Part shown: positions 50,903 through 61,344 of the stretch, piece after piece
How the letters are laid out: the number at the start of each line of letters is the position of its first letter
How positions within the stretch are numbered: the first letter of the stretch is position 1
Assembly (NCBI GenBank): GCA_942491935.1
Contig: CALOCZ010000026.1
Span: 1-64,000 of the forward strand
DNA length: 64,000 bases
Direction: 5' to 3'
DNA from: JAGTVG01 sp942491935
GTDB taxonomy: Bacteria; Bacteroidota; Bacteroidia; Cytophagales; Cyclobacteriaceae
Made by a program: the position numbers and the translations under genes
Notes under the pieces: model-generated
Databases searched by the model: none
Told to the model about the DNA's origin: nothing
Seen by the model: the letters and a program-made list of their open reading frames with translations, nothing else

Positions 50903-53299
50903 ATGAACTATCTATTTTCAAAATCAACTTTCAGGGGCATCTTTAGGAATAAATATAACTGGATAAACATATTCGGATTAACTGTTAGCATATCAATGTT
51001 CATGACCATATTCCTGTATATTCAAAATGAATACAGTTATGAAAAACACCATGAAAAGTTGAATGATATATTCCGGATTGAACAATTCCAAAAATTCGGA
51101 GAAACAAGGAATATGTGTGGGGCACCTCCCCCACTGAGTCTGGTGATCACCGAAGACATACCAGAAATTCAATTAAGTACAAGGTATGTAAAAAACAATG
51201 AAGCCTTGATAGAACTACCAGATGGATCAAAACTTGGAGAAAGTAATATAGTTTTTGCCGATAAAAGTTTTCTGGAAATATTTACCTATCCGGTTATCAA
51301 AGGCAGTTATGATGGGGATTTAGATCAACCATATATGGCCGTGATCACTGAACAGGTTGCTGAGAAATATTTTGGGAGGCAGAATCCTATTGGAAAGATC
51401 CTGAAATACAATAATGGATTTGATTTCGAGATTAAAGCTGTTGTAAAGCAGCTATCAAACAACTCCCATCTCAATTTTAATATATTAATTTCCTTTAACA
51501 CAATTCTTTCATTGAATGGCCCGGAAATCGTTACCGAGGATTGGTTCAGTAACTGGACGAAACATTATGTGTTGATACATCAGAATGCCAGCATAGAAAG
51601 CATAAATGATAAGCTGAAAAACTATCTGGCTAAATATCAGGGGGAAGACTCTAATAATGAGCTTTACTTGAAACCTGTAAAGGATATACATCTAAAATCA
51701 ACAGTTGTTGATGAAACTGCTAATGTAGGTAGTGCTCAAAATGTAACCATTTTTACATTAATCGCTTTTTTAATAATCATCGTGGCCTGTATAAATTATA
51801 TCAATTTAACAACAGCACACAGTACAATCCGCGGAAAGGAAGTTGGTATACGTAAGATCAATGGTGCTTACCGCATCAATCTCATATTCAGGTTTCTTGG
51901 GGAGAGTTTTATTATTTCAATTATTTCATTGATTTTGGCAATTATTCTTATAGAATTTACATTTCCATATTTTAACCAGCTCGTAAATAGAAATATTGAG
52001 ATAAATTACCTTTACAACTGGCAATTCTACCTTATTTCAATTTTTATATGTTGTGCTGTTACATTGATATCAGGATTATACCCCGCTTTACTTCTTGCCA
52101 GATTTAAACCAACAGAAGTGCTGAAAGGATCCTATTTCGGGGGGAATAAAAAAGGGACATTTCGACGAATTTTGGTCATTTTTCAATTTTTCATATCAGT
52201 TTCATTAGTAATAAGCACAATTTTTTTAGTAAAGCAGCTAAATTTTATGGCAAATTCTGACTTGGGTTATGATAAAGAACAAGTATTGATAATTTCCATT
52301 TCAAATCCCTCAATTCAAAAGTTAAACCAGTTTAAAACGGAAATTGAGAAGAACAGCGATATATTATTGGTGTCAAGTTCAGATTATTTACCCATGAATT
52401 CCCATAATTGGACTGGATTCTCATGGGAAGGAGCTGAGGATGACAAGTATATTAGGATGAATATAAATTATATTGGTCCGGAGTTCATAGATGTCTACAA
52501 TATTCCATTGAATTCTGGTATAGGATTTAAACCAGAACAATCTGAACAAGATCAAATGTATGTATTGCTCAATCAACAGGCGGTAAATGAAATGGGCTGG
52601 CAGGAGGATGCGCTGGGTAAAAAAATATTTTGGGCTGTAGATTACCGTACCAGAAATAATAAGGAAGCCATTGTTGCGGGAGTTGTAAATGATTACCATT
52701 ATTTATCGAAGCACCACTCCATAAAACCGCTGATCATGCCTTTATTAAATAAAGATGCTACTGGATCCAGGATTTCGATTAAATTGATTTCAAAACCTCA
52801 AAAAGAAACCCTTGGATTTATTGAAGCAACGTTTAAAGATATATATACAGATGAACTCTGGAACTTCAATTTTGCTGATAATATTGTACGAAGTCAATAT
52901 GATAAGGAAAAACGAATGAGTCAATTGGTTCTTGTACTCACATTGATAGGAATAATCATTGCCATCACAGGGCTATATGGTTTAACTTCATTCATTACGA
53001 ATCAACGGATAAAGGAAATTGGTATTAGAAAAGTGATGGGGGCAAGTTTACCATCTATCATTTATATAATATCCAAAGAATTGCTGATTATGCTGTTGAT
53101 TGCAAATATTATTGCCTGGCCACTGGCCTACTTACAAGTTTTAAGCTGGCTACAGAATTTTGAATATCAAATTAATATTCAGCTGAATGTTTTTGTTCTT
53201 GCAACAGTAATAACTTTCTTGCTTGCTATAGCCACAGTAGGCTTAAAAATCCTTAAGGCGACTTTTCGAAATCCTGTTGAAGCATTAAGATATGAATAA
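50903..53299 (+). CDS. FtsX/MacB-like permease, array gene 2
   Basis: A 798-residue permease with the same layout: TM1 (WINIFGLTVSISMFMTIF), periplasmic MacB_PCD-like part, FtsX with GKEVGIRKINGAYRIN, a second half (RILVIFQFFISVSLV) and FtsX with IKEIGIRKVMGASLP. Tail NPVEALRYE. It starts 40 bases after gene 1, so transcriptional linkage is likely. Identity to the other array members looks moderate, as for an old tandem expansion. Confidence 0.88.
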   Translation: MNYLFSKSTFRGIFRNKYNWINIFGLTVSISMFMTIFLYIQNEYSYEKHHEKLNDIFRIEQFQKFGETRNMCGAPPPLSLVITEDIPEIQLSTRYVKNNEALIELPDGSKLGESNIVFADKSFLEIFTYPVIKGSYDGDLDQPYMAVITEQVAEKYFGRQNPIGKILKYNNGFDFEIKAVVKQLSNNSHLNFNILISFNTILSLNGPEIVTEDWFSNWTKHYVLIHQNASIESINDKLKNYLAKYQGEDSNNELYLKPVKDIHLKSTVVDETANVGSAQNVTIFTLIAFLIIIVACINYINLTTAHSTIRGKEVGIRKINGAYRINLIFRFLGESFIISIISLILAIILIEFTFPYFNQLVNRNIEINYLYNWQFYLISIFICCAVTLISGLYPALLLARFKPTEVLKGSYFGGNKKGTFRRILVIFQFFISVSLVISTIFLVKQLNFMANSDLGYDKEQVLIISISNPSIQKLNQFKTEIEKNSDILLVSSSDYLPMNSHNWTGFSWEGAEDDKYIRMNINYIGPEFIDVYNIPLNSGIGFKPEQSEQDQMYVLLNQQAVNEMGWQEDALGKKIFWAVDYRTRNNKEAIVAGVVNDYHYLSKHHSIKPLIMPLLNKDATGSRISIKLISKPQKETLGFIEATFKDIYTDELWNFNFADNIVRSQYDKEKRMSQLVLVLTLIGIIIAITGLYGLTSFITNQRIKEIGIRKVMGASLPSIIYIISKELLIMLLIANIIAWPLAYLQVLSWLQNFEYQINIQLNVFVLATVITFLLAIATVGLKILKATFRNPVEALRYE

Positions 53300-53328
53300 A
53301 TAGATATAGTATTCTATATAAAAAGGCT

Positions 53329-55647
53329 ATGATTAAAAGAAATTTTTTAATAAGCATTAGAAATTTTTATAGACACAGGTTATACTCAGCTATAAACATA
53401 CTTGGCCTATCCTTATCAATAGGGGTATTTTTATTAATTCTTTTATATGTGATAATGGAGTTTAATGGTGATAAGTTTCATGAAAATTATAAATCCCTGG
53501 CAAGACTTGACCGAGGAGATAAAGTAGGTACACCAATCCCTATGATCAACCACTTCGGTACAAATTTCCCCGAATTCAAAAGCTATGTTCGGCTCAGCAG
53601 AATGTGGGACCCGGTGATCTCCTTTAAGGATCAATTTATGAAAATTGATAAGGGATATTTCTGTGACACAACAGTATCCGATATTTTTTCTATTCACGGC
53701 ATAAATGGTAATTTAAAAGAGACACTTAAAGATCCGTTCAGTTTGATCATATCCGAAAAGATTGCTGCTATTTTATTTGGCCAGGAAGATCCCATCGGGA
53801 AAATAGTTAAATATAACAATAAGTTTGACTTCAAAGTTGGAGGTGTTTTTAAAAGTTTACCTTCCAATTCACATTTAAATTTTGAAGTACTTTCAAACAT
53901 TGACAATATGTCAAAGATGAGCGAAAGTGAGAAATACCCCTATGAAAGTTTTGATCAATGGGGTTGTATCACCTACGTGCTATTAAACGATAATGTCAAT
54001 TACCATGACCTGAATATAAAATTGAATAAATTCATAAAAGACATATTTCCTGGAGATGCATCACTACAAGCTCAATCATTTGATAGTATATATTTAGATT
54101 ATGCAAGCGGGAAGGACACAGAAAAACATGCTAATTCTAATATCTTATATATCCTGCTATCTATTGCAATATTAATTATTTCAATAGCATCTATCAATTT
54201 TATAAATTTATCGACCGCCCGTGCATCGGTACGCCTAAAAGAAATAGGGATCAAAAAGGTTATAGGGTCAACAAAAAGTGCACTCCTGGGTCAATTTCTT
54301 TTTGAATCAATATTTCTCTGCATTTTATCATTAATTCTCGGATTTTTAATTGCTGAAATCATTAATCCCTATCTAAGAAATTTGCTATCCTATGATCTGA
54401 ACATTAATTATTTCCTAACAGATCTTTATCCTGTTTACTTTTTATTAGGAACTATAATTCTGGGATTCCTGTCCGGGATATACCCGGCTTTATATTTAAG
54501 TTCACTTTCATCTATAAAGATACTAAAAGGTCAATCCAATTTAAGTTTAAAAAAAGGAAGCCTGTTCAGAAAGATATTGTTGATATTTCAGTTTACGATT
54601 TCAATCATTATTATCCTGGGAGCAATCACTATCCAAAGTCAACTAGGATATCTAAAAAATGCGGACCTGGGATTCGACAAAGAAAACTTGATATACATAC
54701 CTTTTAATGATGAGGAGAGCACTAAAAATGGAAAAGTTTTTCTCCAGGAGATCATAAATGAGGATAATATAATTGGAGCATCTCAAACGAATACCCTTCC
54801 GGGAAAATATTTCTCCCAGAATATAATAGAAATTGAAGGTGAAAAGAAAATACTATATGATTTCGTTTCTGATTATAGATTCTTCGATGTCATGAGACTT
54901 AAAATAACAAAAGGGAAACTACCTGAACCAGATATAAAAGCAAGTAACGGAATTCTGATTAATGAATCAGCTGTTAAGTACCTGGGTTGGGACGATCCAA
55001 TTGGGCGAAAGGACATATGGGGCATTCCTGTAATAGGAATTATTAATGATTTCCACTATCAGTCTCTTCACAGTGAAATTTTGCCATTAATGATCCGTTT
55101 TCACGAATTCTATAATTACGCTTTGGTAAGAATATCATCTGATATAATTCAGAATTCCATTATGGCCATAGAGAATAAATGGAAGGAAGTTAATCCTAAT
55201 TCGATGTTTGAATTTCATTTCCTCGATGCTTCAATCGACGCAGTGTATCATTCTGAAGTTAAATTGGGGAAACTAATTACCTACTTCTCCTTATTTGCTG
55301 TTTTGATATCCTGTTTTGGACTGGTTGGCCTGATGGCATTTACTATAGAAAGAAGAATTAAAGAAATCGGAGTAAGAAAAGCCCTCGGAGCTAATATTTT
55401 CGACATAGTAAAATTAATATCCGGCCAATATACCGTTCTTATGCTAATCTCGTTTGCATTAGGCATACCTATATCATTGACATTTTTAGATAAGTGGTTA
55501 GATTCTTTTGCCTTTCAAACGAGTATTTCAATTTGGATCATCATTCTGGCTTGCCTGATACTGACTTCAATAACATTTATTAGTATTAGTTTCCAAGCGG
55601 TTAAAGCTGCCGCAACAAATCCGGTAAAAGCCTTAAGATATGAGTAA
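53329..55647 (+). CDS. FtsX/MacB-like permease, array gene 3
   Basis: A 772-residue permease, the shortest of the five. TM1 (SAINILGLSLSIGVFLLIL), periplasmic part, FtsX with LKEIGIKKVIGSTKSA, a second half (KILLIFQFTISIIIIL) and FtsX with IKEIGVRKALGANIF. Tail NPVKALRYE. Starts 29 bases after gene 2. Confidence 0.88.
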   Translation: MIKRNFLISIRNFYRHRLYSAINILGLSLSIGVFLLILLYVIMEFNGDKFHENYKSLARLDRGDKVGTPIPMINHFGTNFPEFKSYVRLSRMWDPVISFKDQFMKIDKGYFCDTTVSDIFSIHGINGNLKETLKDPFSLIISEKIAAILFGQEDPIGKIVKYNNKFDFKVGGVFKSLPSNSHLNFEVLSNIDNMSKMSESEKYPYESFDQWGCITYVLLNDNVNYHDLNIKLNKFIKDIFPGDASLQAQSFDSIYLDYASGKDTEKHANSNILYILLSIAILIISIASINFINLSTARASVRLKEIGIKKVIGSTKSALLGQFLFESIFLCILSLILGFLIAEIINPYLRNLLSYDLNINYFLTDLYPVYFLLGTIILGFLSGIYPALYLSSLSSIKILKGQSNLSLKKGSLFRKILLIFQFTISIIIILGAITIQSQLGYLKNADLGFDKENLIYIPFNDEESTKNGKVFLQEIINEDNIIGASQTNTLPGKYFSQNIIEIEGEKKILYDFVSDYRFFDVMRLKITKGKLPEPDIKASNGILINESAVKYLGWDDPIGRKDIWGIPVIGIINDFHYQSLHSEILPLMIRFHEFYNYALVRISSDIIQNSIMAIENKWKEVNPNSMFEFHFLDASIDAVYHSEVKLGKLITYFSLFAVLISCFGLVGLMAFTIERRIKEIGVRKALGANIFDIVKLISGQYTVLMLISFALGIPISLTFLDKWLDSFAFQTSISIWIIILACLILTSITFISISFQAVKAAATNPVKALRYE

Positions 55648-55678
55648 AGAGAGGATAAACCTACAATATTCGTGAATC

Positions 55679-58075
55679 ATGTTAGAATACTTTTTTAAAA
55701 TATTTCTTCGAAACTTTCAGAAACAAAAGGCATATACCCTTGTAAATGTTTTGGGTCTTTCCTTAGGCTTTGCGGTTGTTATGGTCATTTTGTTTTGGAT
55801 ACGCTTTCATTTAAATTTTGATCAGAATATAGAAAACAATAAGAATATATATCGCATTGTTCAAAGAATTAATGACAGCAATGAAAGCGAGTTAGTTTCA
55901 CTTACACCTGGTCCACTTGCTGAAACACTCAAAAATAGATTTCCGGAAATTACTCAGGCTACAAAAGTTCATTATGGTCCAGATATGGTTATTCGAATTG
56001 AAGAGGAGGCATTTATTGAAAAGAGGATTCTGTTTGTCGATAGCACCTTTTTCCAGATATTCAATTTACCATATCTATTTGGGCAGGATCCTGTAATAAA
56101 TTTTGCGAATAGTATCTTATTGTCAGAATCGGTGGCAATAAAATATTTTGGATCCACAGAAGTTATTGGGGAACTTCTGACTACTCCAGGAGGGCATAAT
56201 TTTATTGTTTCTGGAGTATTCAAGAACTTACCTGAGAATGTTCATTTTGATTTTAATATCATACTCCCAATTTCTTTTGCCATTTCCCGTGGCGCTGAGG
56301 TATTCCCTAATGAATGGTATAGGTTCGCCGAGGTAGAAACATATATTGAGACGCTACCTCAAACAGATATTGCATCCCTGAATTCCAAGATCAGGTATCT
56401 GAAAGCTGAATTTTCCGAACATAAAAATGATGAATTGATCTTACAGCCGATACGTGACATTCATCTCGATCAAAGTTTAAGATATAATCTGGCAAAAACG
56501 ATCTCTAAAACTACATTAATGACATATGGCATAATAGCTTTACTCCTCCTTGCCATTGCCTGTCTTAATTATATAATACTCACTGTAGGTCTCTCAACTA
56601 AAAAAATAAAGTCAACTGGAATTAGAATAATTCATGGTTCCTCAAAATTTCAAATTATACTAGGCACCTTGTTTGAATCCATTCTTTTAACCTTTCTTGC
56701 GTTCGCTCTCAGTTTAGTTTTAGTTGAAATGTCAACACCCGTTATTAGTCAATTAATAGGCTTAAAGCTTTCATTCATAGATCAATTTTCAGGCCCTCTG
56801 TTGATTGCTTGTTTAACTGCCACATTTTTTATAGGAATTTTAAATGGATTGTACCCGGCCCTTATACTCTCCGATACCGATCCTCTTTCAATATTTAAAA
56901 AGCATAATACAAAAAGGGTATCGAAACTGAAGATTTTAAAATCGTTAATAGTCATTCAATTTTCAATAGGGATCATTCTGCTGATATATGCAGGAGTTGT
57001 AAGTAATCAGCTTAATTTCATGATTTCAAAAGATCCGGGATTTGACCGGGAAAACCTTATTTCGATTACGCTATATGACGAATCAAGAGAAAAACTATTT
57101 AACATTTATAATCAACTTACTCAAGAATTAAAGGGAATAAATGGGATCAGTAATGTCAGTATTTCGTGTAGTTCGCCTTCTTTAGTAAACACTTCAGCTG
57201 GATTGGCAAAATGGGAAGGTCAAAAAGCAGGGGAAGAAGTTTATGTACAATGGAACTCCATTTTTTTCAATTATTTCGAGACCATTGGCGTAAAGATGGT
57301 ACAGGGAAGAAATTTTAGCGAATTTAATGAAAATGATATTTCTAAGGATAACCGGTCAAAGTATATACTTAATGAATCTGCTATAAAGTCAATGGGATTA
57401 ACAGCAAGAGAGGCGATTAACAGAAATTTCACTTTATATGATAAAACCGGGCCTATTGTAGGAATAGTAAAGGATTTTCACTTCAAGACTTTAAATGATC
57501 CTATAAAACCGATGGCATTTAGCATAATACCCTATGTCTACAGGGAATTCTTGATCAGAAGCACCTCTGCTGTATCACCCGAAGTTGTTGAAAAAGTGGA
57601 AAGTGTATGGAAAAAGTATCTGCCGGAAGATCCATTTGATTACGCTTATTTAAGCGATTCCTACCAAAACATATATCAGTCGGAAAAAAGCTTATTAAAT
57701 TACAATCGCCTTTTGGCAGCATTGATAATAGTAGTCTCTTCTCTTGGATTTTCCGGACTGGCCTTCCTTGTTTTGGATCAAAAATCAAAAGAAATAGGCA
57801 TCAGGAAAGTTTACGGCGCCAACGCAAAAAATTTAATGCAACACCTTCTTTTTCTGTTCTTCAAATGGATATTGGCTGCAATTATCATATCTGTTCCCAT
57901 AGGTTATCTTCTATCTTCCTACTGGCTTGGAAACTATGCATACAAAACCACCATTGGAGTTAAGATATTTTTAATTCCAATTTTAATAATTATTTTAATA
58001 TCATTTTCAGGCATTATATACCGCGTAATCCGTAGCTCCATCAAAAACCCTATAGACTCTATAAGATATGAGTAA
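55679..58075 (+). CDS. FtsX/MacB-like permease, array gene 4
   Basis: A 798-residue permease: TM1 (LVNVLGLSLGFAVVMVIL), periplasmic domain, first FtsX, second half (ILKSLIVIQFSIGIILLIY) and last FtsX with SKEIGIRKVYGANAK. The first-half coupling motif is degenerate (IKSTGIRIIHGSSK instead of KEIGIRK..GA). Tail NPIDSIRYE. Starts 31 bases after gene 3. The loss of one coupling motif may mean an asymmetric contact with the ATPase. Confidence 0.86.
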   Translation: MLEYFFKIFLRNFQKQKAYTLVNVLGLSLGFAVVMVILFWIRFHLNFDQNIENNKNIYRIVQRINDSNESELVSLTPGPLAETLKNRFPEITQATKVHYGPDMVIRIEEEAFIEKRILFVDSTFFQIFNLPYLFGQDPVINFANSILLSESVAIKYFGSTEVIGELLTTPGGHNFIVSGVFKNLPENVHFDFNIILPISFAISRGAEVFPNEWYRFAEVETYIETLPQTDIASLNSKIRYLKAEFSEHKNDELILQPIRDIHLDQSLRYNLAKTISKTTLMTYGIIALLLLAIACLNYIILTVGLSTKKIKSTGIRIIHGSSKFQIILGTLFESILLTFLAFALSLVLVEMSTPVISQLIGLKLSFIDQFSGPLLIACLTATFFIGILNGLYPALILSDTDPLSIFKKHNTKRVSKLKILKSLIVIQFSIGIILLIYAGVVSNQLNFMISKDPGFDRENLISITLYDESREKLFNIYNQLTQELKGINGISNVSISCSSPSLVNTSAGLAKWEGQKAGEEVYVQWNSIFFNYFETIGVKMVQGRNFSEFNENDISKDNRSKYILNESAIKSMGLTAREAINRNFTLYDKTGPIVGIVKDFHFKTLNDPIKPMAFSIIPYVYREFLIRSTSAVSPEVVEKVESVWKKYLPEDPFDYAYLSDSYQNIYQSEKSLLNYNRLLAALIIVVSSLGFSGLAFLVLDQKSKEIGIRKVYGANAKNLMQHLLFLFFKWILAAIIISVPIGYLLSSYWLGNYAYKTTIGVKIFLIPILIIILISFSGIIYRVIRSSIKNPIDSIRYE

Positions 58076-58195
58076 ATTGTGGAAAGGGGGCTCTTTTTAC
58101 AATCAAACCAAATATTAACATTAATTAAGAGAAAATTCTTCATCCGTCGAATCAAATGACAGATATTTACACAATTCTATTATTTGATTTGGGAT

Positions 58196-60586
58196 ATGCA
58201 TCAGATAAAATCCTCATTAAGATTCCTCTGGAATAATCGCTTTTTTTCATTAATTAATATTTCAGGCCTGACCATTGGATTTATATGTGTGCTTATCATA
58301 TTTATCTGGGTAAATGATCAATTAAATTATGATAGACACATTAGGGATTATCAGAAGATTTTCAGATTAACAGTAGAAGTTAATAATCCAAGTGGATATC
58401 AGAGCCATTTTGCAAGATGCTGGCAACCCTGGACCAGACAGATACACAATTATTTTTCTGATATAGAAAAAATAGCCATTCTTTCCCCTCTTCGAAGAAC
58501 AGCTATAAAAATGAATCAAATTAAGTTTAACGCCGAGCAGGTATATCGATGTAACCAGGAAGCATTGGACATCTTCGATATTGAAATCATTGCCGGAGAC
58601 ATTAAAGCTTCATTTCAGGAACCAAATATGGTGATGATCTCCGAGACCATTTCCAATACCTATTTTAATAATATTGTAATTATTGATTCTCTCATAGAGC
58701 TGGCAGGCGCTTTCGATACTGAGTTTAAAGACTTTAAAGTAATTGGTGTTTTCAAGGATTTTCCTAAAACAAGTCACATACACCCGGAAATTCTAGTTTC
58801 CCTTCCTGAACCTGAAGAATTTGAAGGATGGGCATATACGTATTTAAAATTGTCAGATGTATCAGATGCTACGGAAATAATTCAAAAATTTCCGGAATAT
58901 GCGAATCAACATTTCAGTGATGAAGTTAAGAACACAACCAGAATAGATTTACAAAACATAGCAGATATTCATCTGCATTCTAAAAAAGACAGAGAAATTG
59001 AGATAAACGGAGACGTTAAAGTGGTATGGTTATTTTCATCTATTGGGGCAGCTGTGTTGATCATATGTTTAATTAATTTTTTAAACCTCAACTTTATTCT
59101 TCAACTGAAACGTAAAAATATTTTTATTATAAAGAAGATACTTGGTTCAGGAATTTGGGAATCAGCAAAATCGATTGTTCTTGAAACATCAGTTCAAATC
59201 AGTCTGGCATGTTTGATAAGTTTGATCCTAGTTTATTTACTTAAGCCTTTCGGATCATATTATAATTTTGAAAACACAAACTTTCTATTTCTGCTTTTAT
59301 TTGAACTGCTTACTTTTTGTATTGCATTTATTGTAAGTATAATCCCTCAAGTCCTAATTATTCACAGACAATGGAGAGAAAACACATCATTAAAAGGCGC
59401 AGAAATTGACAATTCTATCCTATTAAAAAAAGGAAACAAGGGATTTAGAAAAGTTTTTGTCATTCTCCAGTTTACAGCTTCTATTGTTTTAATAACCTTC
59501 GCCTACTATATTCATCTTCAGGAACAATTTCTTTGGAAAAACAGAATGGGATTTGATCAGGAGTCAGTTATAGTTTTAAAAGATCTCAACTGGAAAATGA
59601 GAGAAAAATATACTGACTTTAAAAACCGATTAGAGACTTATCATAATATTAAAGAAATAACTGCAAGTATGGAGCCCCCATCAGGCTATGTGATGGATGC
59701 TATGTCTTTTAAAATGGATGGCATCCCGGAGGAGGATGAAGTTTCAATTTATGTTTTTCCTGTTGAGAACAATTATATTGACTTCTATGAAATACCCCTT
59801 ATTGCCGGCAGTAATTTCAGTCAACATTTCCCTGATATGCAAAGAGAAGAATACATTTTAAATGAAACTGCTTTAATCCATTTGGGATTTTCGGATCCGG
59901 AAGAGGCCATTGGCCGCCAATTCCAATTACATTTCAGCATTGACTCACTCTTTAAGGGAGGAATCATCAAAGGTGTTGTCAAAGATTTCAACTTGTCGCC
60001 TTTATTTGAGAAGATCAAACCTTTGGTTTTGTTTCAAAAGTCAATATGGTATAGCACGATTCTTATAAAAGTAGATTCAGCGAACAAAAGGGAGAGCCTT
60101 CAACTGGTTAAGGCAGCATGGGATGAATTATACCCTGAATATCTCTTTGACTATTCATTTGATGATGATCTTTACAGAGCAGCTTACAGGAATGAGATCC
60201 AGCAATCAAAACTGTCTAAATACTTAACCATTTTAGCTGTATTTATAGCATGCCTTGGGCTATTTGGTATTAGTACCATCATAATTCAGTTAAGAACTAA
60301 AGAATTAGGAATTAGAAAAGTTAATGGAGCCTCTTCTATGAATATTCTATATATGCTATCAAAAGAATTCACTCAATGGATAATTATCTCTATGATTATA
60401 GCAATTCCATTTGCTTGGGCAATACTTATAAAATGGAGCGAGAACTATCCATACAAGGTGGAATTACCCTGGTGGCTTTTTCCATTAGCCGGGATGATCA
60501 CCTTAATATTTGCTTGGCTATCAATTAGTTATTATTCATTAAAAGCTGCCAAAAAGAATCCTGCCGATGTTTTAAGATATGAATAA
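58196..60586 (+). CDS. FtsX/MacB-like permease, array gene 5
   Basis: A 796-residue permease: TM1 (SLINISGLTIGFICVLII), periplasmic domain, first FtsX with a strongly degenerate coupling motif (KNIFIIKKILGSG), second half (KVFVILQFTASIVLITF) and last FtsX with TKELGIRKVNGASS. Tail NPADVLRYE. I chose the ATG at 58196; an upstream TTG at 58184 is possible. The gap to gene 4 is 120 bases, the largest in the array, so it may also have its own promoter, though none was recognised. Confidence 0.85.
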   Translation: MHQIKSSLRFLWNNRFFSLINISGLTIGFICVLIIFIWVNDQLNYDRHIRDYQKIFRLTVEVNNPSGYQSHFARCWQPWTRQIHNYFSDIEKIAILSPLRRTAIKMNQIKFNAEQVYRCNQEALDIFDIEIIAGDIKASFQEPNMVMISETISNTYFNNIVIIDSLIELAGAFDTEFKDFKVIGVFKDFPKTSHIHPEILVSLPEPEEFEGWAYTYLKLSDVSDATEIIQKFPEYANQHFSDEVKNTTRIDLQNIADIHLHSKKDREIEINGDVKVVWLFSSIGAAVLIICLINFLNLNFILQLKRKNIFIIKKILGSGIWESAKSIVLETSVQISLACLISLILVYLLKPFGSYYNFENTNFLFLLLFELLTFCIAFIVSIIPQVLIIHRQWRENTSLKGAEIDNSILLKKGNKGFRKVFVILQFTASIVLITFAYYIHLQEQFLWKNRMGFDQESVIVLKDLNWKMREKYTDFKNRLETYHNIKEITASMEPPSGYVMDAMSFKMDGIPEEDEVSIYVFPVENNYIDFYEIPLIAGSNFSQHFPDMQREEYILNETALIHLGFSDPEEAIGRQFQLHFSIDSLFKGGIIKGVVKDFNLSPLFEKIKPLVLFQKSIWYSTILIKVDSANKRESLQLVKAAWDELYPEYLFDYSFDDDLYRAAYRNEIQQSKLSKYLTILAVFIACLGLFGISTIIIQLRTKELGIRKVNGASSMNILYMLSKEFTQWIIISMIIAIPFAWAILIKWSENYPYKVELPWWLFPLAGMITLIFAWLSISYYSLKAAKKNPADVLRYE

Positions 60587-60731
60587 AGCGATAATCATTG
60601 GTGAAAAAATCGGGAAAGTTCATGTAGATATGGGCGGCACTGCATGTAAAGTCCCCCTGGCAACCGAATATATTCAAAAGGTGATCGCCAGAGGGAATCT
60701 TGGTAAAAAACGAAAAGTGGCTAGATGCTAA
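60579..60731 (+). CDS. Possible small 50-residue protein
   Basis: A 50-codon frame (MNKAIIIGEKIGKVHVDMGG ... KVARC) whose ATG overlaps the last codons of permease gene 5 (ATGAATAA). The same ATGAATAA arises from the conserved RYE-stop at other array ends, so the start could be coincidental. Its composition is plausible for a real protein, and it has no known family to me. It meets the end of the SnoaL gene on the other strand. Confidence 0.25.
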   Translation: MNKAIIIGEKIGKVHVDMGGTACKVPLATEYIQKVIARGNLGKKRKVARC

Positions 60732-61114
60732 CCTATTATGGTTACTGTATCCACAGCCTGAAAGAACCGAGTGGCCAGGCCATTTTCCACAGTCCAGATA
60801 TGGGCCGCATTTGCCTTGAATTTTTTGCCAGTAGCTTTCCATGTTCCCAGATAATATCCTTCCATGGCAACTTTATTCCCGCTACCAAAGATATCCACTA
60901 TATCAATATTAAAACCATCATAGTGGACTGGTATCTGGGCAAAAATATTCTCGACTACTGCCTGATGCCCTATATATGTTCCCTCATTTTCAATAAAGGG
61001 AAATCCTTTGCATTCATTCCATTCGATTTCCGGATCAAAGAGAGTTAGAACGCCTTCAATATTTCCTTCTGCAAAATATTGATAGCCTTTTTTTAATAAA
61101 TCAACATTGCTCAT
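60728..61114 (-). CDS. SnoaL/NTF2-like protein
   Basis: A 128-residue NTF2-like fold protein. Seen: LLKKGYQYFAEGNIEGVLTLFDPEIEW, typical of SnoaL-like ketosteroid-isomerase-family proteins, a central GHQAVVENIF segment and a C-terminal IWTVENGLATRFFQAVDT strand pair. No signal peptide, so cytoplasmic. Such proteins are often small-molecule binding or isomerase-like; no ligand can be predicted. It has its own upstream region and is convergent with the permease array. Confidence 0.82.
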   Translation of the reverse strand: MSNVDLLKKGYQYFAEGNIEGVLTLFDPEIEWNECKGFPFIENEGTYIGHQAVVENIFAQIPVHYDGFNIDIVDIFGSGNKVAMEGYYLGTWKATGKKFKANAAHIWTVENGLATRFFQAVDTVTIIG

Positions 61115-61344
61115 AAAATAGTTTTTAGTGGTTATAAATTAATTAAGTAAAGTTTCTGTAAATTGATCCTAAAATGTATTAGTAAGGCATTCCAGGATTT
61201 TGCCCAACATCCAATTTGATGCAATGTTCAATTTAAGGAAAAAGTTCACGATTTAAAATATTTTTCATATCTATTATATACATTTAAAGTATTATGGATG
61301 AAGCCCTCATCTCTTTTATATGATTTTTATTCAATTATCAATCT

